From: Frondihabitans sp. PAMC 28766
Lineage (GTDB): Bacteria > Actinomycetota > Actinomycetes > Actinomycetales > Microbacteriaceae
Direction: 5' to 3'
Assembly: GCF_001577365.1 (NCBI RefSeq)
Contig: NZ_CP014513.1
Coordinates: forward strand, 4,030,001 to 4,094,000
DNA length: 64,000 nucleotides
The notes under the pieces were generated by a model. The model saw only the letters and a program-made list of their open reading frames with translations. It ran no database searches and had not been told where the DNA came from. A program made the position numbers and the translations under genes. Positions 7,722 to 16,196 of the stretch are shown here, piece by piece (the stretch's first letter is position 1; every line of letters begins with the position of its first letter).

Positions 7722-7801
7722 CCTCCGTTTTACCTATAGGCGGGCGTTTGCCGCGCAGAAACAACTGTGGGGGAGACGCTTACCTATAGGTAAAACGGAG
7801 G
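7722..7801. repeat. 80-bp hairpin element, copy 1 (also at 45410-45490)
   Basis: Perfect 19-nt arms 7722-7740 and 7783-7801 (CCTCCGTTTTACCTATAGG and its complement), with CGCGCAGAAAC in the loop. The same arm sequence and a CGCACAGAAA loop recur at 45410-45490, also between convergent genes. It serves as a terminator region between the CDF gene and tadA, but the shared sequence suggests a dispersed element. Confidence 0.75.
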
Positions 7802-7813
7802 GGGCGGGAGGGG

Positions 7814-8278
7814 TCAGCGGCGCGGGGCGAAGAAGGCGAGGAGCTGGGCGGCGCACTCCTCGCCGCGCACGCCGGCGTAGACCTCGGCGCGGTGCGGCAG
7901 GCGCCGGTCGCGGAGGATGTCGTAGACGCTGCCGCCGGCCCCGGCCTTGTCGTCCCACGCGCCGAAGACGACTCGGGGCACCCGGGCGGCGAGGATCGCG
8001 CCGGCACACATCGGGCAGGGCTCGAGGGTGACCACGAGCGTGCAGCCGACGAGGTGCCAGTCGCCCAGGGCTTCGGCCGCGCGACGCAGTGCGACGACCT
8101 CGGCGTGGGCTGTCGGATCCTGATGCCTCTCGCGCTCGTTGCGCCCCCGGCCGATCACGCGGCCCTCAGGATCCAGCACGATGGCGCCGACAGGCACGTC
8201 GCCCGACACCTCGCACTGGGCGGCCTCGCCGAGGCACTCGCCCATCCACTCGTCGAACTCGGGTGGCACCGGCCCCAC
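7814..8278 (-). CDS. tadA: tRNA-specific adenosine deaminase TadA
   Basis: Deaminates A34 to inosine in tRNA(Arg)ACG. 154 aa, normal size. The zinc and catalytic residues are visible: HAE at residues 58-60 and EPCPMC at 86-91. The C-terminal [15 protein letters not shown] helix is typical. GTG 8278 is chosen because AGGGAGG lies 7 nt upstream; longer in-frame starts lack one. It is divergent from upp, 73 bp away. Confidence 0.9.
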   Translation of the reverse strand: MGPVPPEFDEWMGECLGEAAQCEVSGDVPVGAIVLDPEGRVIGRGRNERERHQDPTAHAEVVALRRAAEALGDWHLVGCTLVVTLEPCPMCAGAILAARVPRVVFGAWDDKAGAGGSVYDILRDRRLPHRAEVYAGVRGEECAAQLLAFFAPRR

Positions 8279-8351
8279 GACGGCACCTCCCTCTCGACGA
8301 CTGCGGCGGCGCCCGACTGCCGGGGCGCTCGACTCCGCTAGCCTCGAGCCT

Positions 8352-8987
8352 ATGCGAGTGCACGTGGCCGACCACCCCCTGATCACCCACAAGCTCACGG
8401 TGCTCCGCGACCGCGAGACGAAGTCGCCGACCTTCCGGGCACTGACGGAAGAGCTCGTGACGCTGCTCGCCTACGAGGCGACGCGAACGGTGCGGACCGA
8501 GGCGATCGACATCGTCACGCCGGTCGGGCCGACCACGGGGCTGGCGATCTCGAAGCCGCGGCCGCTGGTTGTGCCGATTCTGCGCGCGGGGCTCGGCATG
8601 CTCGAGGGCATGACGAAGCTCGTGCCCAGCGCCGAGGTCGGCTTCCTGGGCATGATGCGCGACGAAGAGACCCTGCAGCCGACTACCTACGCCGAGCGCC
8701 TGCCCGACGACCTGTCGAACCGTCAGTGCTTCGTGCTCGATCCGATGCTGGCCACCGGCGGTTCGCTGATCGCCGCCATCGACTTCCTGCTCGATCGCGG
8801 GGCCGTCGATGTGACTGCCGTCTGCATCCTGGCCTCGCCCGAGGGTCTTGCCGCCGTCGAGAAGGCGATGCACGGGCGCGAGGTGACGATCGTCGTCGGC
8901 GCCGTCGACGAGCGGCTGAATGAGCAGGGATATATCGTGCCGGGGCTCGGCGACGCGGGCGACCGGTTGTACGGGCTGGCCGAGTAG
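8352..8987 (+). CDS. upp: Uracil phosphoribosyltransferase
   Basis: Pyrimidine salvage: uracil plus PRPP to UMP. 211 aa. It begins [20 protein letters not shown], has the conserved [10 protein letters not shown] region, the PRPP-binding loop DPMLATGGS, and ends with the uracil-recognition segment [16 protein letters not shown]. It fits functionally with the cytosine permease-deaminase pair 40 kb downstream. It is divergent from tadA. Confidence 0.96.
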   Translation: MRVHVADHPLITHKLTVLRDRETKSPTFRALTEELVTLLAYEATRTVRTEAIDIVTPVGPTTGLAISKPRPLVVPILRAGLGMLEGMTKLVPSAEVGFLGMMRDEETLQPTTYAERLPDDLSNRQCFVLDPMLATGGSLIAAIDFLLDRGAVDVTAVCILASPEGLAAVEKAMHGREVTIVVGAVDERLNEQGYIVPGLGDAGDRLYGLAE

Positions 8988-9000
8988 CCACCCCATCGGG

Positions 9001-9030
9001 TTGACATCGCGCGTCGCTTTACGAAACAAT
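9001..9030 (+). promoter_or_regulatory. Sigma70-like promoter of the leaderless leader-peptide transcript
   Basis: TTGACA at 9001-9006 and AACAAT at 9025-9030, 18-nt spacing. A start site 7-8 nt beyond the -10 coincides with ATG 9038, so the message would be leaderless. Confidence 0.6.
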
Positions 9031-9037
9031 CATTTTT

Positions 9038-9169
9038 ATGACTGCACACGCGCACACCCCGATCTGCGAAGGCATCGTCGTTTCAACGACGCGCGCCTCC
9101 CGAGGTCCTGTGGTGATTGCCGGCATGATGCCGGTTTCTGCAGTCATGTGTTGTCGAATGCAGGCCTGA
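9038..9169 (+). CDS. Leader peptide with consecutive rare Cys codons, 43 aa
   Basis: A 43-residue ORF (MTAHAHTPICEG at the start, VMCCRMQA at the end) begins at ATG 9038, 8 nt after a good -10 box, so it is probably leaderless. Near its end come two consecutive TGT cysteine codons, then CGA: all rare in this GC-rich genome, where Cys is almost always TGC. This is the layout of a ribosome-mediated attenuator peptide sensing charged tRNA(Cys). Two mutually exclusive hairpins follow at 9197-9226. About 290 nt of leader then precede the winged-helix regulator at 9461. The function as a cysteine sensor is inference. Confidence 0.6.
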   Translation: MTAHAHTPICEGIVVSTTRASRGPVVIAGMMPVSAVMCCRMQA

Positions 9170-9460
9170 CCGGCTTCCGACCCCGCCGAGTCTCCGCAGG
9201 TTCGCAGACCTGATACCGCTGTCTGCAACCCGCACCCTCAGTGCGAGCACACCCGCTCGCGAGGTCGACTCCGGATGCACATCCGCCCACCCGGCGGGCA
9301 TCCCCTCCCGTTCCACGTTGTGAGCCTCATTCCGCTCCACGTCGAACCACGCGGCACACACTGAAGGCACTGCGTTCCTTCTCCGCATTCGACAATGCAT
9401 CTCTGGTCGGGTCAGCGGACGAGCGAGCGCCTTCGACGTCCCAAAGGACTCGTAACTCCC
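9170..9460 (+). promoter_or_regulatory. Structured leader between the leader peptide and the regulator gene
   Basis: 291 bp without a convincing gene. Hairpin A pairs CAGGT 9197-9201 with ACCTG 9208-9212. Hairpin B pairs GCAGAC 9204-9209 with GTCTGC 9221-9226. They share bases 9204-9212 and so exclude each other, as in attenuation. An AAAGGA RBS is at 9443-9448. Confidence 0.4.
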
Positions 9461-10174
9461 ATGTCTCTCGCTCTTGACACCACCCCGAACACCACCATCC
9501 CCACCACCCGCCACCTGTCGGCCGTCGCCGACACGGCTGCGGCCCCGGCCCCTCGCCTTCGAGCCGTCCCGGCCGGAACCGAGGCCCGCGGCTTCGTGCT
9601 CTACGTCGGCATCGACGAGCTGAAGGCTGCCGAAGCCGGCACCAGCCTCGGCGAGATCGTCTCGCAGCTGCGCGCCCTGACCGCCCAGCTCGCCCCCGCC
9701 GCCGAAACGCACGCCGCTGTCGCGCTGGCCCCTGAGGGGTCCGGGGGTCGCGACGTCGACGTGGTCCGGCTCGCGCTGCAGGATCCGGCGGCCCTCGCGA
9801 AGCACCGCCACACCGAGGTCGACGAAGAGCCCGGCGCCCGCGGCGGCGTGGTCGTCGACATCTCGCGCAAGCGTCTCCTGCTCGACGGCGACGTCGCACC
9901 GCTCACCTACAAGGAGTTCGAGCTGCTGCAATACCTCGTGCTGCGCGAAGGCCGCACCATCGACCGCGCCGAGCTCATCTCGAGCCTCTGGTCGGCCGGC
10001 GACGACGAAGCGCCCAACGAGCGCACCATCGACGTGCACGTGCGCCGACTGCGCTCCAAGCTCGGAGCGTTCGAGGACATCGTGCGCACCGTTCGAGGCG
10101 TCGGCTACCGCTTCGACCGTCACGCCGATGTCTCGATCCGCCAGGCCTCGACCCCCTCGCCCGACGTCTTCTGA
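9461..10174 (+). CDS. Winged-helix (OmpR/PhoB-type effector) transcriptional regulator
   Basis: 237 aa. The C-terminal Trans_reg_C domain (about residues 125-225) is clear: PLTYKEFELLQYLVLREGRTIDRAELI, then ERTIDVHVRRLRSKLG and TVRGVGYRFD. The N-terminus has no receiver domain and no phosphoacceptor Asp; it is an Ala/Pro linker plus a small unassigned domain (LYVGIDELKAAEAG). ATG 9461 follows AAAGGA. The regulator is separated from its likely promoter by a leader with a Cys-rich peptide, so expression may respond to cysteine supply (inference). Target genes are unknown. Confidence 0.8.
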   Translation: MSLALDTTPNTTIPTTRHLSAVADTAAAPAPRLRAVPAGTEARGFVLYVGIDELKAAEAGTSLGEIVSQLRALTAQLAPAAETHAAVALAPEGSGGRDVDVVRLALQDPAALAKHRHTEVDEEPGARGGVVVDISRKRLLLDGDVAPLTYKEFELLQYLVLREGRTIDRAELISSLWSAGDDEAPNERTIDVHVRRLRSKLGAFEDIVRTVRGVGYRFDRHADVSIRQASTPSPDVF

Positions 10175-10519
10175 GCCGGTGTCCCCCGGGGTGCGGACAG
10201 CCCGTACCCCGGACATAGGCGACAGCAGGTGTCCACAGGGTGACTTCCCAGCAAAATAACGATTCGGTAACTAGACCGCCGTTACCAAGCCGTTATAGAT
10301 TGATGTCACTGAAGTTGTTTGCTGTGGCAGCTTCAGCGGAATGTGATTGCAGGACACTCTTGGTGCAAGGGAGAGGGTCGGTCTCAAGCCTCTGAGACCG
10401 ACCCTCAGTCCGTTAACCGGCTGAACCGATCAACCGACAGCCTTCTGCCAGGCGTCGTTCCGGCCCTTCCCGCTTTTCGCTTCGTAGACTGGTGGGCCAG
10501 CAGGGGGATGGAGGAGCAG
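10175..10519. other. 345-bp intergenic region with hairpin
   Basis: No gene seen. It holds GGTAAC/GTTACC inverted half-sites around 10268-10287, a TATAGA box near 10295, and a perfect 14-bp-arm hairpin (10373-10386 with 10393-10406) that may terminate an upstream transcript. The MarR gene RBS GGAGGAG is at its end. Confidence 0.5.
10373..10406 (+). terminator. Hairpin with 14-nt perfect arms
   Basis: GAGGGTCGGTCTCA pairs with TGAGACCGACCCTC across a 6-nt loop. No T-run follows. It lies between the winged-helix and MarR genes. Confidence 0.55.
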
Positions 10520-11032
10520 ATGAGCACGGCAACGGCGGACGCACCCGCACCGATGGAGAAGGGCGACAAGGCCCTCGCCGTCGGCGCCTGGGAGGCTCTC
10601 TTCCGCGCCCAGGTCACGATCATGCGCGAACTGACGGCGTGCTTCCCGACCGGCGAGATCTCGTTCAACGAGTACGACGTGCTCTTCAACCTCTCGAACC
10701 AGCCCGAGCGGCGCGCCCGCATCAAAGAGTTGACGCACCACCTGCTGCTGACGCAGCCGAGCATCAGCCGGCTGGTCGACCGTCTCGCCTCGAAGCAGAT
10801 CGTCGAGAAGTTGCCCGACCCGGCCGACGCGCGCGGCATCGTCGTCTCGATGACACCGCTCGGCGTCGACCTCTTCCGTCGCACCGCCGTGCGCCACGCC
10901 GAGGCCATCTCGCGGCGAGTGGGCGGCACGCTCGACCACGACGAGCTGCAGCAGCTCATGGACCTCTGCACCAAGCTGCGCCTCGGCACCGCGATCGCCG
11001 AGGTTCCTGAAGCGGACGTCGTCTGCCCGTGA
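10520..11032 (+). CDS. MarR-family transcriptional regulator
   Basis: 170 aa winged-helix dimer. The HTH region is IKELTHHLLLTQPSISRLVD followed by the wing KLPDPADARGIVVSMTPLG, whose D-x-R-x8-T-x-x-G pattern is diagnostic for MarR. ATG 10520 has RBS GGAGGAG 4 nt upstream. Its stop overlaps the GTG of the photolyase gene by 4 nt, and that gene overlaps the next, so MarR-phr-hydrolase form one operon. The regulator may control this operon in response to a small ligand or oxidant (inference). Confidence 0.88.
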   Translation: MSTATADAPAPMEKGDKALAVGAWEALFRAQVTIMRELTACFPTGEISFNEYDVLFNLSNQPERRARIKELTHHLLLTQPSISRLVDRLASKQIVEKLPDPADARGIVVSMTPLGVDLFRRTAVRHAEAISRRVGGTLDHDELQQLMDLCTKLRLGTAIAEVPEADVVCP

Positions 11033-12402
11033 CGTCACCCTCCCTCGTCTGGCTGCGCGACGACCTGCGGCTCGGCGACAATCCGGCCCTCCACGCCGCC
11101 CTCGAGCGCGACGAGCCCGTCGTGGTCCTGTATGTGCTCGAAGACGACAGCGACGGCCTCCGCCCGCTTGGCGCCGCGAGCAAGTGGTGGTTGCACCAGT
11201 CGCTCACCGCGCTCGACGCCGACCTCCGCGAGCGCGGCGGCAGTCTGACGTTGCGGCACGGCTCGTCGAAGAAAGTCGTCCCCACGCTTGCTCGCGAGCT
11301 GGGGGCGGGTGCGGTCTTCTGGAACCGCCGCTACGGCAGAGCCGCCCGCGACCTCGACACCGAGATCAAGTCGACCCTCCACGACGCAGGATTCGACGCG
11401 CACAGCTTCCAGGGCAGCCTCCTGTTCGAGCCGTGGACGATCCAGACCGGCAGCGGCACGCCCTTCAAGGTGTTCACGCCGTTCTACCGGGCGTGCCTCG
11501 ACCAGCAGGAGCCGCGGCACCCCCACCCGAAGCCCCGCCACGTGCCCGGCCCGCGGTCGGCGCCGGACAGCGACGACCTGGCATCCTGGGGCCTCGAACC
11601 AGCGAAGCCGGACTGGGCCGGGGGCCTTCGCGACCGGTGGGAGCCGGGCGAGGCGGCGGCGCACCGCGTGCTCGAGGAGTTCGTGCACTCCGACCTCGCC
11701 GACTACGGCGACCGCGACTTACCCGCCGATGACACGACGAGCCATCTCTCGCCGTACCTGCGCTGGGGCGAGATCAGCCCCTTCCAGGTCTGGCACCGGC
11801 TGCGCGGAGACCTGCCACCCGCGGCGAAGAAGCTGACGGCGGCCTTCCGGCGGCAGCTGGTCTGGCGCGAGTTCAACTACACGGTGCTGTTCGCGAACCC
11901 CGACCTCGCCACCGCCAACTACCGGCCCGAGTTCGACGACTTTCCGTGGGCGAAGCCGCACGTGCGCGACCTCGAGGCCTGGCAGCAGGGGCGCACCGGA
12001 ATCCCACTGGTCGACGCCGGCATGCGCGAGCTCTGGCAGACCGGGGTGATGCACAATCGGGTGCGCATGGTCGTCGGAAGCTTTCTGATCAAGAACCTGC
12101 TGATCGACTGGCGCGTCGGCGAGCAGTGGTTCTGGGACACCCTGGTCGACGCCGACGAGGCCAACAACCCGGGCAACTGGCAGTGGGTCGCCGGGTCGGG
12201 CGCCGACGCCACCCCCTACTTCCGTGTCTTCAACCCGCTGCTGCAGGCCGACAAGTTCGACAAGCAGCGCGAGTACGTGACGCAGTGGGTCGCCGAGGTC
12301 GACACCGAGGACTACCCCGAGCCGATCGTCGATCTGAAGCAGAGCCGCCAGGAGGCGCTGGCGGCGTACGACACGATGCGGACGAAGGCGGGCCTGAAAT
12401 GA
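11029..12402 (+). CDS. phr: Deoxyribodipyrimidine photolyase
   Basis: Light-driven repair of cyclobutane pyrimidine dimers. 457 aa. The N-terminal antenna Rossmann domain begins SLVWLRDDLRLGDNPALHAA. The FAD-binding helical domain carries WREFNYTVLFANPD, then GRTGIPLVDAGMRELWQTG, MHNRVRMVVGSFL and DADEANNPGNWQWVAG, all class I photolyase signatures. Start GTG 11029 overlaps the MarR stop (GTGA). The tryptophan-rich electron-transfer region is present, so it is likely active. Its place after a MarR gene suggests stress-linked control. Confidence 0.94.
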   Translation: MTSPSLVWLRDDLRLGDNPALHAALERDEPVVVLYVLEDDSDGLRPLGAASKWWLHQSLTALDADLRERGGSLTLRHGSSKKVVPTLARELGAGAVFWNRRYGRAARDLDTEIKSTLHDAGFDAHSFQGSLLFEPWTIQTGSGTPFKVFTPFYRACLDQQEPRHPHPKPRHVPGPRSAPDSDDLASWGLEPAKPDWAGGLRDRWEPGEAAAHRVLEEFVHSDLADYGDRDLPADDTTSHLSPYLRWGEISPFQVWHRLRGDLPPAAKKLTAAFRRQLVWREFNYTVLFANPDLATANYRPEFDDFPWAKPHVRDLEAWQQGRTGIPLVDAGMRELWQTGVMHNRVRMVVGSFLIKNLLIDWRVGEQWFWDTLVDADEANNPGNWQWVAGSGADATPYFRVFNPLLQADKFDKQREYVTQWVAEVDTEDYPEPIVDLKQSRQEALAAYDTMRTKAGLK

Positions 12403-13886
12403 CGATCGACAAAGGCTTCGAGACGGAGTCGGGCCCCGTGTACCGCGCGATCGCCGGCGTCAGCGAGCTGTTCGGCGCGCGAGCCGAGCGGCCGCACGCC
12501 CCGAGCAGCTCGTGGGGCGTCTTCACGACCCGCGACGGGCTCGTCGGGTCGGGTGTCACGGGCATGATCGGCGACGACTCTCCGCCCCGGGATGCGATCT
12601 ACCGCATCGCCTCCTGCACCAAGAGCTTCACCGCGACCGCCCTGCTCGCCCTGCGAGACGCTGGCACAGTGAACCCCGACGACCCCGTGACCGACTACGT
12701 GCGGGCCTTCGCCGACGTGACGCTGCCGAGCCTCGACTCCCCGGTGCCGACCCTTCGCATGCTGCTGACGATGTCGGCCGGCCTACCCACCGACGACCCG
12801 TGGGGCGACCGGCAGGAGTCGATCAGCGACGACGACCTCGACGCCCTCCTCCGGCGAGGCCTCACGTTCGACAGCATTCCGGGGACCCGGTTCGCCTACT
12901 CGAATCTCGGCTACGCCCTGCTCGGTCGTGTGATCTCTGTCGCGACGGGCCGGCCCTACCGCGACGTGGTGACCGACGACATCCTGCGCCCCCTCGGCCT
13001 CTCCTCGACCGGTTTCGTCAAGCCCGAGGGTGCCGACGACCGGCTGGCGATCGGCCACCGGCGCGTGGGCGACGAGTGGGAGGCTCTGCCGTTCTCGGGC
13101 CCCGGCGGCTTCTCGTCGATCGGCGGGCTGTTCAGCACGGTGCCCGACCTGGCGCGCTGGGCGCGCTGGCTCGGGTCGGCGTTCGACCCCGACCAGGATG
13201 CCATTGGTGACTTCGACGGCATCCTGTCGCGCGCGTCGCGGCGCGAGATGCAGCAGGCCTACCGCGCTGTGCCGTCCGCACCTGTGCCGACCGGCTACGG
13301 CTACGGGCTCTTCATCGAAGAGCAGCCGGGGCTCGGCACGATCGTGTCGCACTCGGGCGGCTACCCCGGGTTCTCGGCGCACATGCGCTGGCAGCCGGCG
13401 AGCGGGTGGGGCATCGTCGCCTTCGAGAACGCCACCTACGCGCAGGTGGCCGTACCGGCGACGACCGCCATCCACGGGCTGCTGCACGAGCTCGACCTGA
13501 CACCGGGGCCCCGGGTCCTGCCCGAGACCGCCGCCGCACGGGTCGCCCTGCAGAAGGCCGTCGTCGACGGTGACGAGCTGCCGGCCGACCTCGTGTCGGA
13601 GAACGTCGAGCTCGACATCCCCCTCGCGAGGCGGCGGCACGCGTGGGCGCAGGCGATCGAGACGATCGGCGGGCTCGAGCTTCCGGTGCCGATCGCGCCT
13701 GTGCCGGACCCGACGGCGACGTCGATCACGGTCGACGCCGAGTCAGGCGACGAGTCCACGTCGCCCACGCACCTCGTCTGGCGCCTGCCGGGGGTTCGCG
13801 GGCAGCTGCGTCTCGAGATCCGGCTGAGCCCGGAAGCGCCGCCGCGGGTCCAGACCATCCTGGTGCGCGCCGACCGGCTCAGCTGA
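12399..13886 (+). CDS. Beta-lactamase-fold serine hydrolase (class C/esterase-like)
   Basis: 495 aa. The penicillin-binding-protein fold triad is present: S72-C-T-K75 in RIASCTKSFTATALLALRD, Y-x-N in FAYSNLGYALLGRVIS, and H-S-G-G in IVSHSGGYPGFSAHMRW. No signal peptide is seen, so it is probably a cytosolic esterase or D-aminopeptidase-like enzyme rather than an antibiotic-resistance lactamase. About 110 residues after the catalytic domain form an extra C-terminal beta-rich domain. It overlaps phr by 4 nt (ATGA) and is last in the MarR-phr operon. Substrate unknown. Confidence 0.85.
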   Translation: MTIDKGFETESGPVYRAIAGVSELFGARAERPHAPSSSWGVFTTRDGLVGSGVTGMIGDDSPPRDAIYRIASCTKSFTATALLALRDAGTVNPDDPVTDYVRAFADVTLPSLDSPVPTLRMLLTMSAGLPTDDPWGDRQESISDDDLDALLRRGLTFDSIPGTRFAYSNLGYALLGRVISVATGRPYRDVVTDDILRPLGLSSTGFVKPEGADDRLAIGHRRVGDEWEALPFSGPGGFSSIGGLFSTVPDLARWARWLGSAFDPDQDAIGDFDGILSRASRREMQQAYRAVPSAPVPTGYGYGLFIEEQPGLGTIVSHSGGYPGFSAHMRWQPASGWGIVAFENATYAQVAVPATTAIHGLLHELDLTPGPRVLPETAAARVALQKAVVDGDELPADLVSENVELDIPLARRRHAWAQAIETIGGLELPVPIAPVPDPTATSITVDAESGDESTSPTHLVWRLPGVRGQLRLEIRLSPEAPPRVQTILVRADRLS

Positions 13887-13907
13887 GCCGCGCACCCCGC
13901 CCGGGCG

Positions 13908-14846
13908 TCACCGCGACGGGCGACCCCCGACCACGGCCCGCACCCGAGCCGCCGTGTTCGTGCCGCGCCGCGTCGACAGTGCGACGCTCGGCGAGTGCAG
14001 CCACCCGGCCAAAAACCCGGCGCTGAAGCCGTCGCCCGTGCCGACGGGATCAACGAGGCGCGACGACGCCGGTGCCGCGTGGACGAGTTTCGCCCCCTGC
14101 TTGCCCGCAACCGCTCCCCCGGTCGGCAGCGTCAGGGCCACGGCCCCGAAGCGCTCGGCGAGGGCGTGGACGATGTCGTCCGGCTCCTGGAGGCCGGTCA
14201 ACAGGCGCCCCTCGTCGAGGCTGGGGAAGAAGAGGTCGGCCCCGTCGACCAGGTCGAGGAAGGCCGCGGGCCCGAAATCGGCGATGAATCCCGACGACGC
14301 CGGGTCGACGCTGATGAGGGCGCCGGCCTCGCGCACTCGGGAGACGAGCTTGCGGTACGCGACCGGGGTGCGCTCCTGCACGATGCTGTAGCCGGTCACG
14401 TGCACGATCGAGGCGCCGTGCAGCAGGGTGTCGGTGAGGGCGTCGAAGTCGAGCTCGGCGCTGGCGCCACGGTCGGTGAGCATAGTGCGCGTCGACCCGT
14501 CGACGACGATCACGACCGTGCCGGTGATCTCGGCCGACGACCAGGCGAGGTGTGGCTCGACCCCGGCGTCGACGAGCAGCTGCGAGTGCCGCTGCACGTC
14601 GCCCGCCCCGACGCGCCCGATGAAGTCGACGCGCACCCCCTGCGAGGCGAGCCACGCCGCCGTGTTCGCCGCTGACCCGCCCGCCCGGTGGCGGACGCGC
14701 GCGACCGTGTCGGTGCCGCGCGCGAGGCGTTTCGCGGGGGCGACGATGATGTCGTCGAGCACGTCGCCGAGCACGACGACCCTCGGCTCGTCAGGCTCGC
14801 GGCGAGCCGAGCGGCCGGGGCGGTGGGCGGGTGCAGAAGAGCTCAT
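13908..14846 (-). CDS. PfkB-family carbohydrate/nucleoside kinase
   Basis: 312 aa ribokinase-fold kinase. The N-terminal PfkB signature is AGGSAANTAAWLASQGVRVDFIGRVG and the C-terminal one is DPVGTGDGFSAGFLAGWL with the catalytic Asp. An acid/basic N-terminal extension of about 20 residues precedes the fold. It stands alone here, with no sugar transporter or pseudouridine glycosidase gene beside it, so the sugar or nucleoside substrate cannot be named. ATG 14846 is used; upstream sequence has no strong RBS. Confidence 0.85.
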   Translation of the reverse strand: MSSSAPAHRPGRSARREPDEPRVVVLGDVLDDIIVAPAKRLARGTDTVARVRHRAGGSAANTAAWLASQGVRVDFIGRVGAGDVQRHSQLLVDAGVEPHLAWSSAEITGTVVIVVDGSTRTMLTDRGASAELDFDALTDTLLHGASIVHVTGYSIVQERTPVAYRKLVSRVREAGALISVDPASSGFIADFGPAAFLDLVDGADLFFPSLDEGRLLTGLQEPDDIVHALAERFGAVALTLPTGGAVAGKQGAKLVHAAPASSRLVDPVGTGDGFSAGFLAGWLHSPSVALSTRRGTNTAARVRAVVGGRPSR

Positions 14847-15067
14847 GAGACGAGGCAGACGGCCGAAACGGCCCTGCCCGGATTCCTTCGGGTCGAACGG
14901 GATGACGGGCGGCCCTGATCAGGGGCCGACCCCACCGCACCACGTCTCACGGCGCCCCGAAGGCCGGATCCCCTAGAACCATCCGTCTCCGCCGCTCGAG
15001 TCACCCGTCTCTCACCCGGGGGCCACGCGAGTGAGGTTCACAGGGGATGCCGCGTTAGGGTCGGAGG

Positions 15068-15505
15068 ATGCCCGTCACCCTCCACGAATCGGACCTCGCC
15101 TCGATCGACCCCGTGACCCTCTACGCGATCCTGCGTCTTCGCGTCGACGTCTTCGTCGTCGAGCAGGAGTGCGCCTACCCCGAGCTCGACGGCCGTGACA
15201 CCGAGCCCGGCACCGTACTGCTCTGGGCCGAAGACGAGGGCTCCGTCACCGCCACGGTCCGGGTGCTGACAGACGGGCAGGATCGCCGGATCGGCCGGGT
15301 CGCGACCGCGCTGAGCGCTCGGGGCGCGGGCCACGCCGGCCGGCTGATGGAGCAGGCGGTCGAGCTGTGCGAGGGTCACCTCACGCGTCTCGACGCCCAG
15401 GCTCGGCTCGAAGGTTGGTACGGCCGCTACGGTTTCGTGCGATCGGGCGACGATTTTCTCGAGGACGACATCCTGCACGTGCCGATGAGCCGCCCATCAT
15501 CCTGA
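15068..15505 (+). CDS. ElaA-type GNAT N-acetyltransferase
   Basis: 145 aa. The sequence opens with an ElaA-like fold: LYAILRLRVDVFVVEQECAYPELDGRD is close to the family signature. The acetyl-CoA binding loop is degenerate (RIGRVATALSARGAGHAGRLMEQA), and the C-terminus YGRYGFVRSGDDFLEDDILHVPM is the typical GNAT end. The usual family length is about 150. It is probably monocistronic. Acceptor substrate unknown. Confidence 0.85.
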   Translation: MPVTLHESDLASIDPVTLYAILRLRVDVFVVEQECAYPELDGRDTEPGTVLLWAEDEGSVTATVRVLTDGQDRRIGRVATALSARGAGHAGRLMEQAVELCEGHLTRLDAQARLEGWYGRYGFVRSGDDFLEDDILHVPMSRPSS

Positions 15506-15533
15506 TCACGCCGATTTCGCGCGTTCACCGAAC

Positions 15534-15564
15534 TGTCTGTTTCGGACATGCCCGAAAGGACATA
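15534..15564. promoter_or_regulatory. Candidate TetR operator
   Basis: Inverted repeat TGTCTGTTTCGG-(5 nt)-CCCGAAAGGACA just upstream of the TetR-family gene. It is likely an autoregulatory operator, and it overlaps the alternative upstream ATG 15548. Confidence 0.45.
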
Positions 15565-15574
15565 CACTCGTGCC

Positions 15575-16138
15575 ATGCCACGCCGGGAGACGCCGCCACG
15601 AGAGCGAATCCTCGCGGCCGCTCATGTCGAATTCGCCGAGAGGGGCCTGGCCGGGGCCCGGATCGACACGATCGCTCGTGAGGCGGAGGCGAGCAAAGAG
15701 CGCCTCTACGCACACTTCAAGACCAAGCGAGACCTGTTCGACTCGGCCATCGGCGCGAGCGTCGACCGCTGGGTGAAGGCGGTGCCCCTCGACGCCCACG
15801 ATCTGCCGGGCTGGGCCTCGCGGCTCTACCTGCACTTCGCCGAGCACGTCGACGACGCGCGCCTGCTGCTCTGGGGCCAGATCGAGGGCGTGACCCTGTC
15901 AGCGCCCGGCATCGTCGACCACGAAGAGCTGACGGCCCGTCGAGTGGGTATCCGCGCGGCGCAGGCAGCCGGTGACATCCCCCGCGACTGGGAGCCCGAC
16001 GAACTGCTGACAATGACCTTCGGCCTCGTCCTGGCGTGGTTCGTGACGCCGCAGACGCAGAACCTCCACCGTGACGACCCCGAGCGGCGGGCCGTCGTCG
16101 TGCGCGAGGCCGTCGTCCGCATCCTCGGCGCCGTCTGA
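15575..16138 (+). CDS. TetR-family transcriptional regulator
   Basis: 187 aa (196 from the alternative ATG 15548). N-terminal TetR HTH: RERILAAAHVEFAERGLAGARIDTIAREAEASKERLYAHFKTKRDLF, with the residues of the recognition helix (ASKERLYAHF) well conserved. The C-terminal helical domain resembles the TetR_C subgroup that binds small hydrophobic ligands. ATG 15575 is preferred since the inverted repeat at 15534-15564 would otherwise lie inside the gene. It probably represses itself and perhaps the dienelactone hydrolase 58 bp downstream. Confidence 0.85.
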   Translation: MPRRETPPRERILAAAHVEFAERGLAGARIDTIAREAEASKERLYAHFKTKRDLFDSAIGASVDRWVKAVPLDAHDLPGWASRLYLHFAEHVDDARLLLWGQIEGVTLSAPGIVDHEELTARRVGIRAAQAAGDIPRDWEPDELLTMTFGLVLAWFVTPQTQNLHRDDPERRAVVVREAVVRILGAV

Positions 16139-16196
16139 CGGTGGTCTGAGCCCGGGCTTCGTCTGACGGTCGGCCGCCGGGAGTAACGTCCGAGAG

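Noticed and set aside
12399..13886. Antibiotic-resistance beta-lactamase
   Set aside because: No signal peptide and an extra C-terminal domain; context with a photolyase gene fits an esterase-like hydrolase better.
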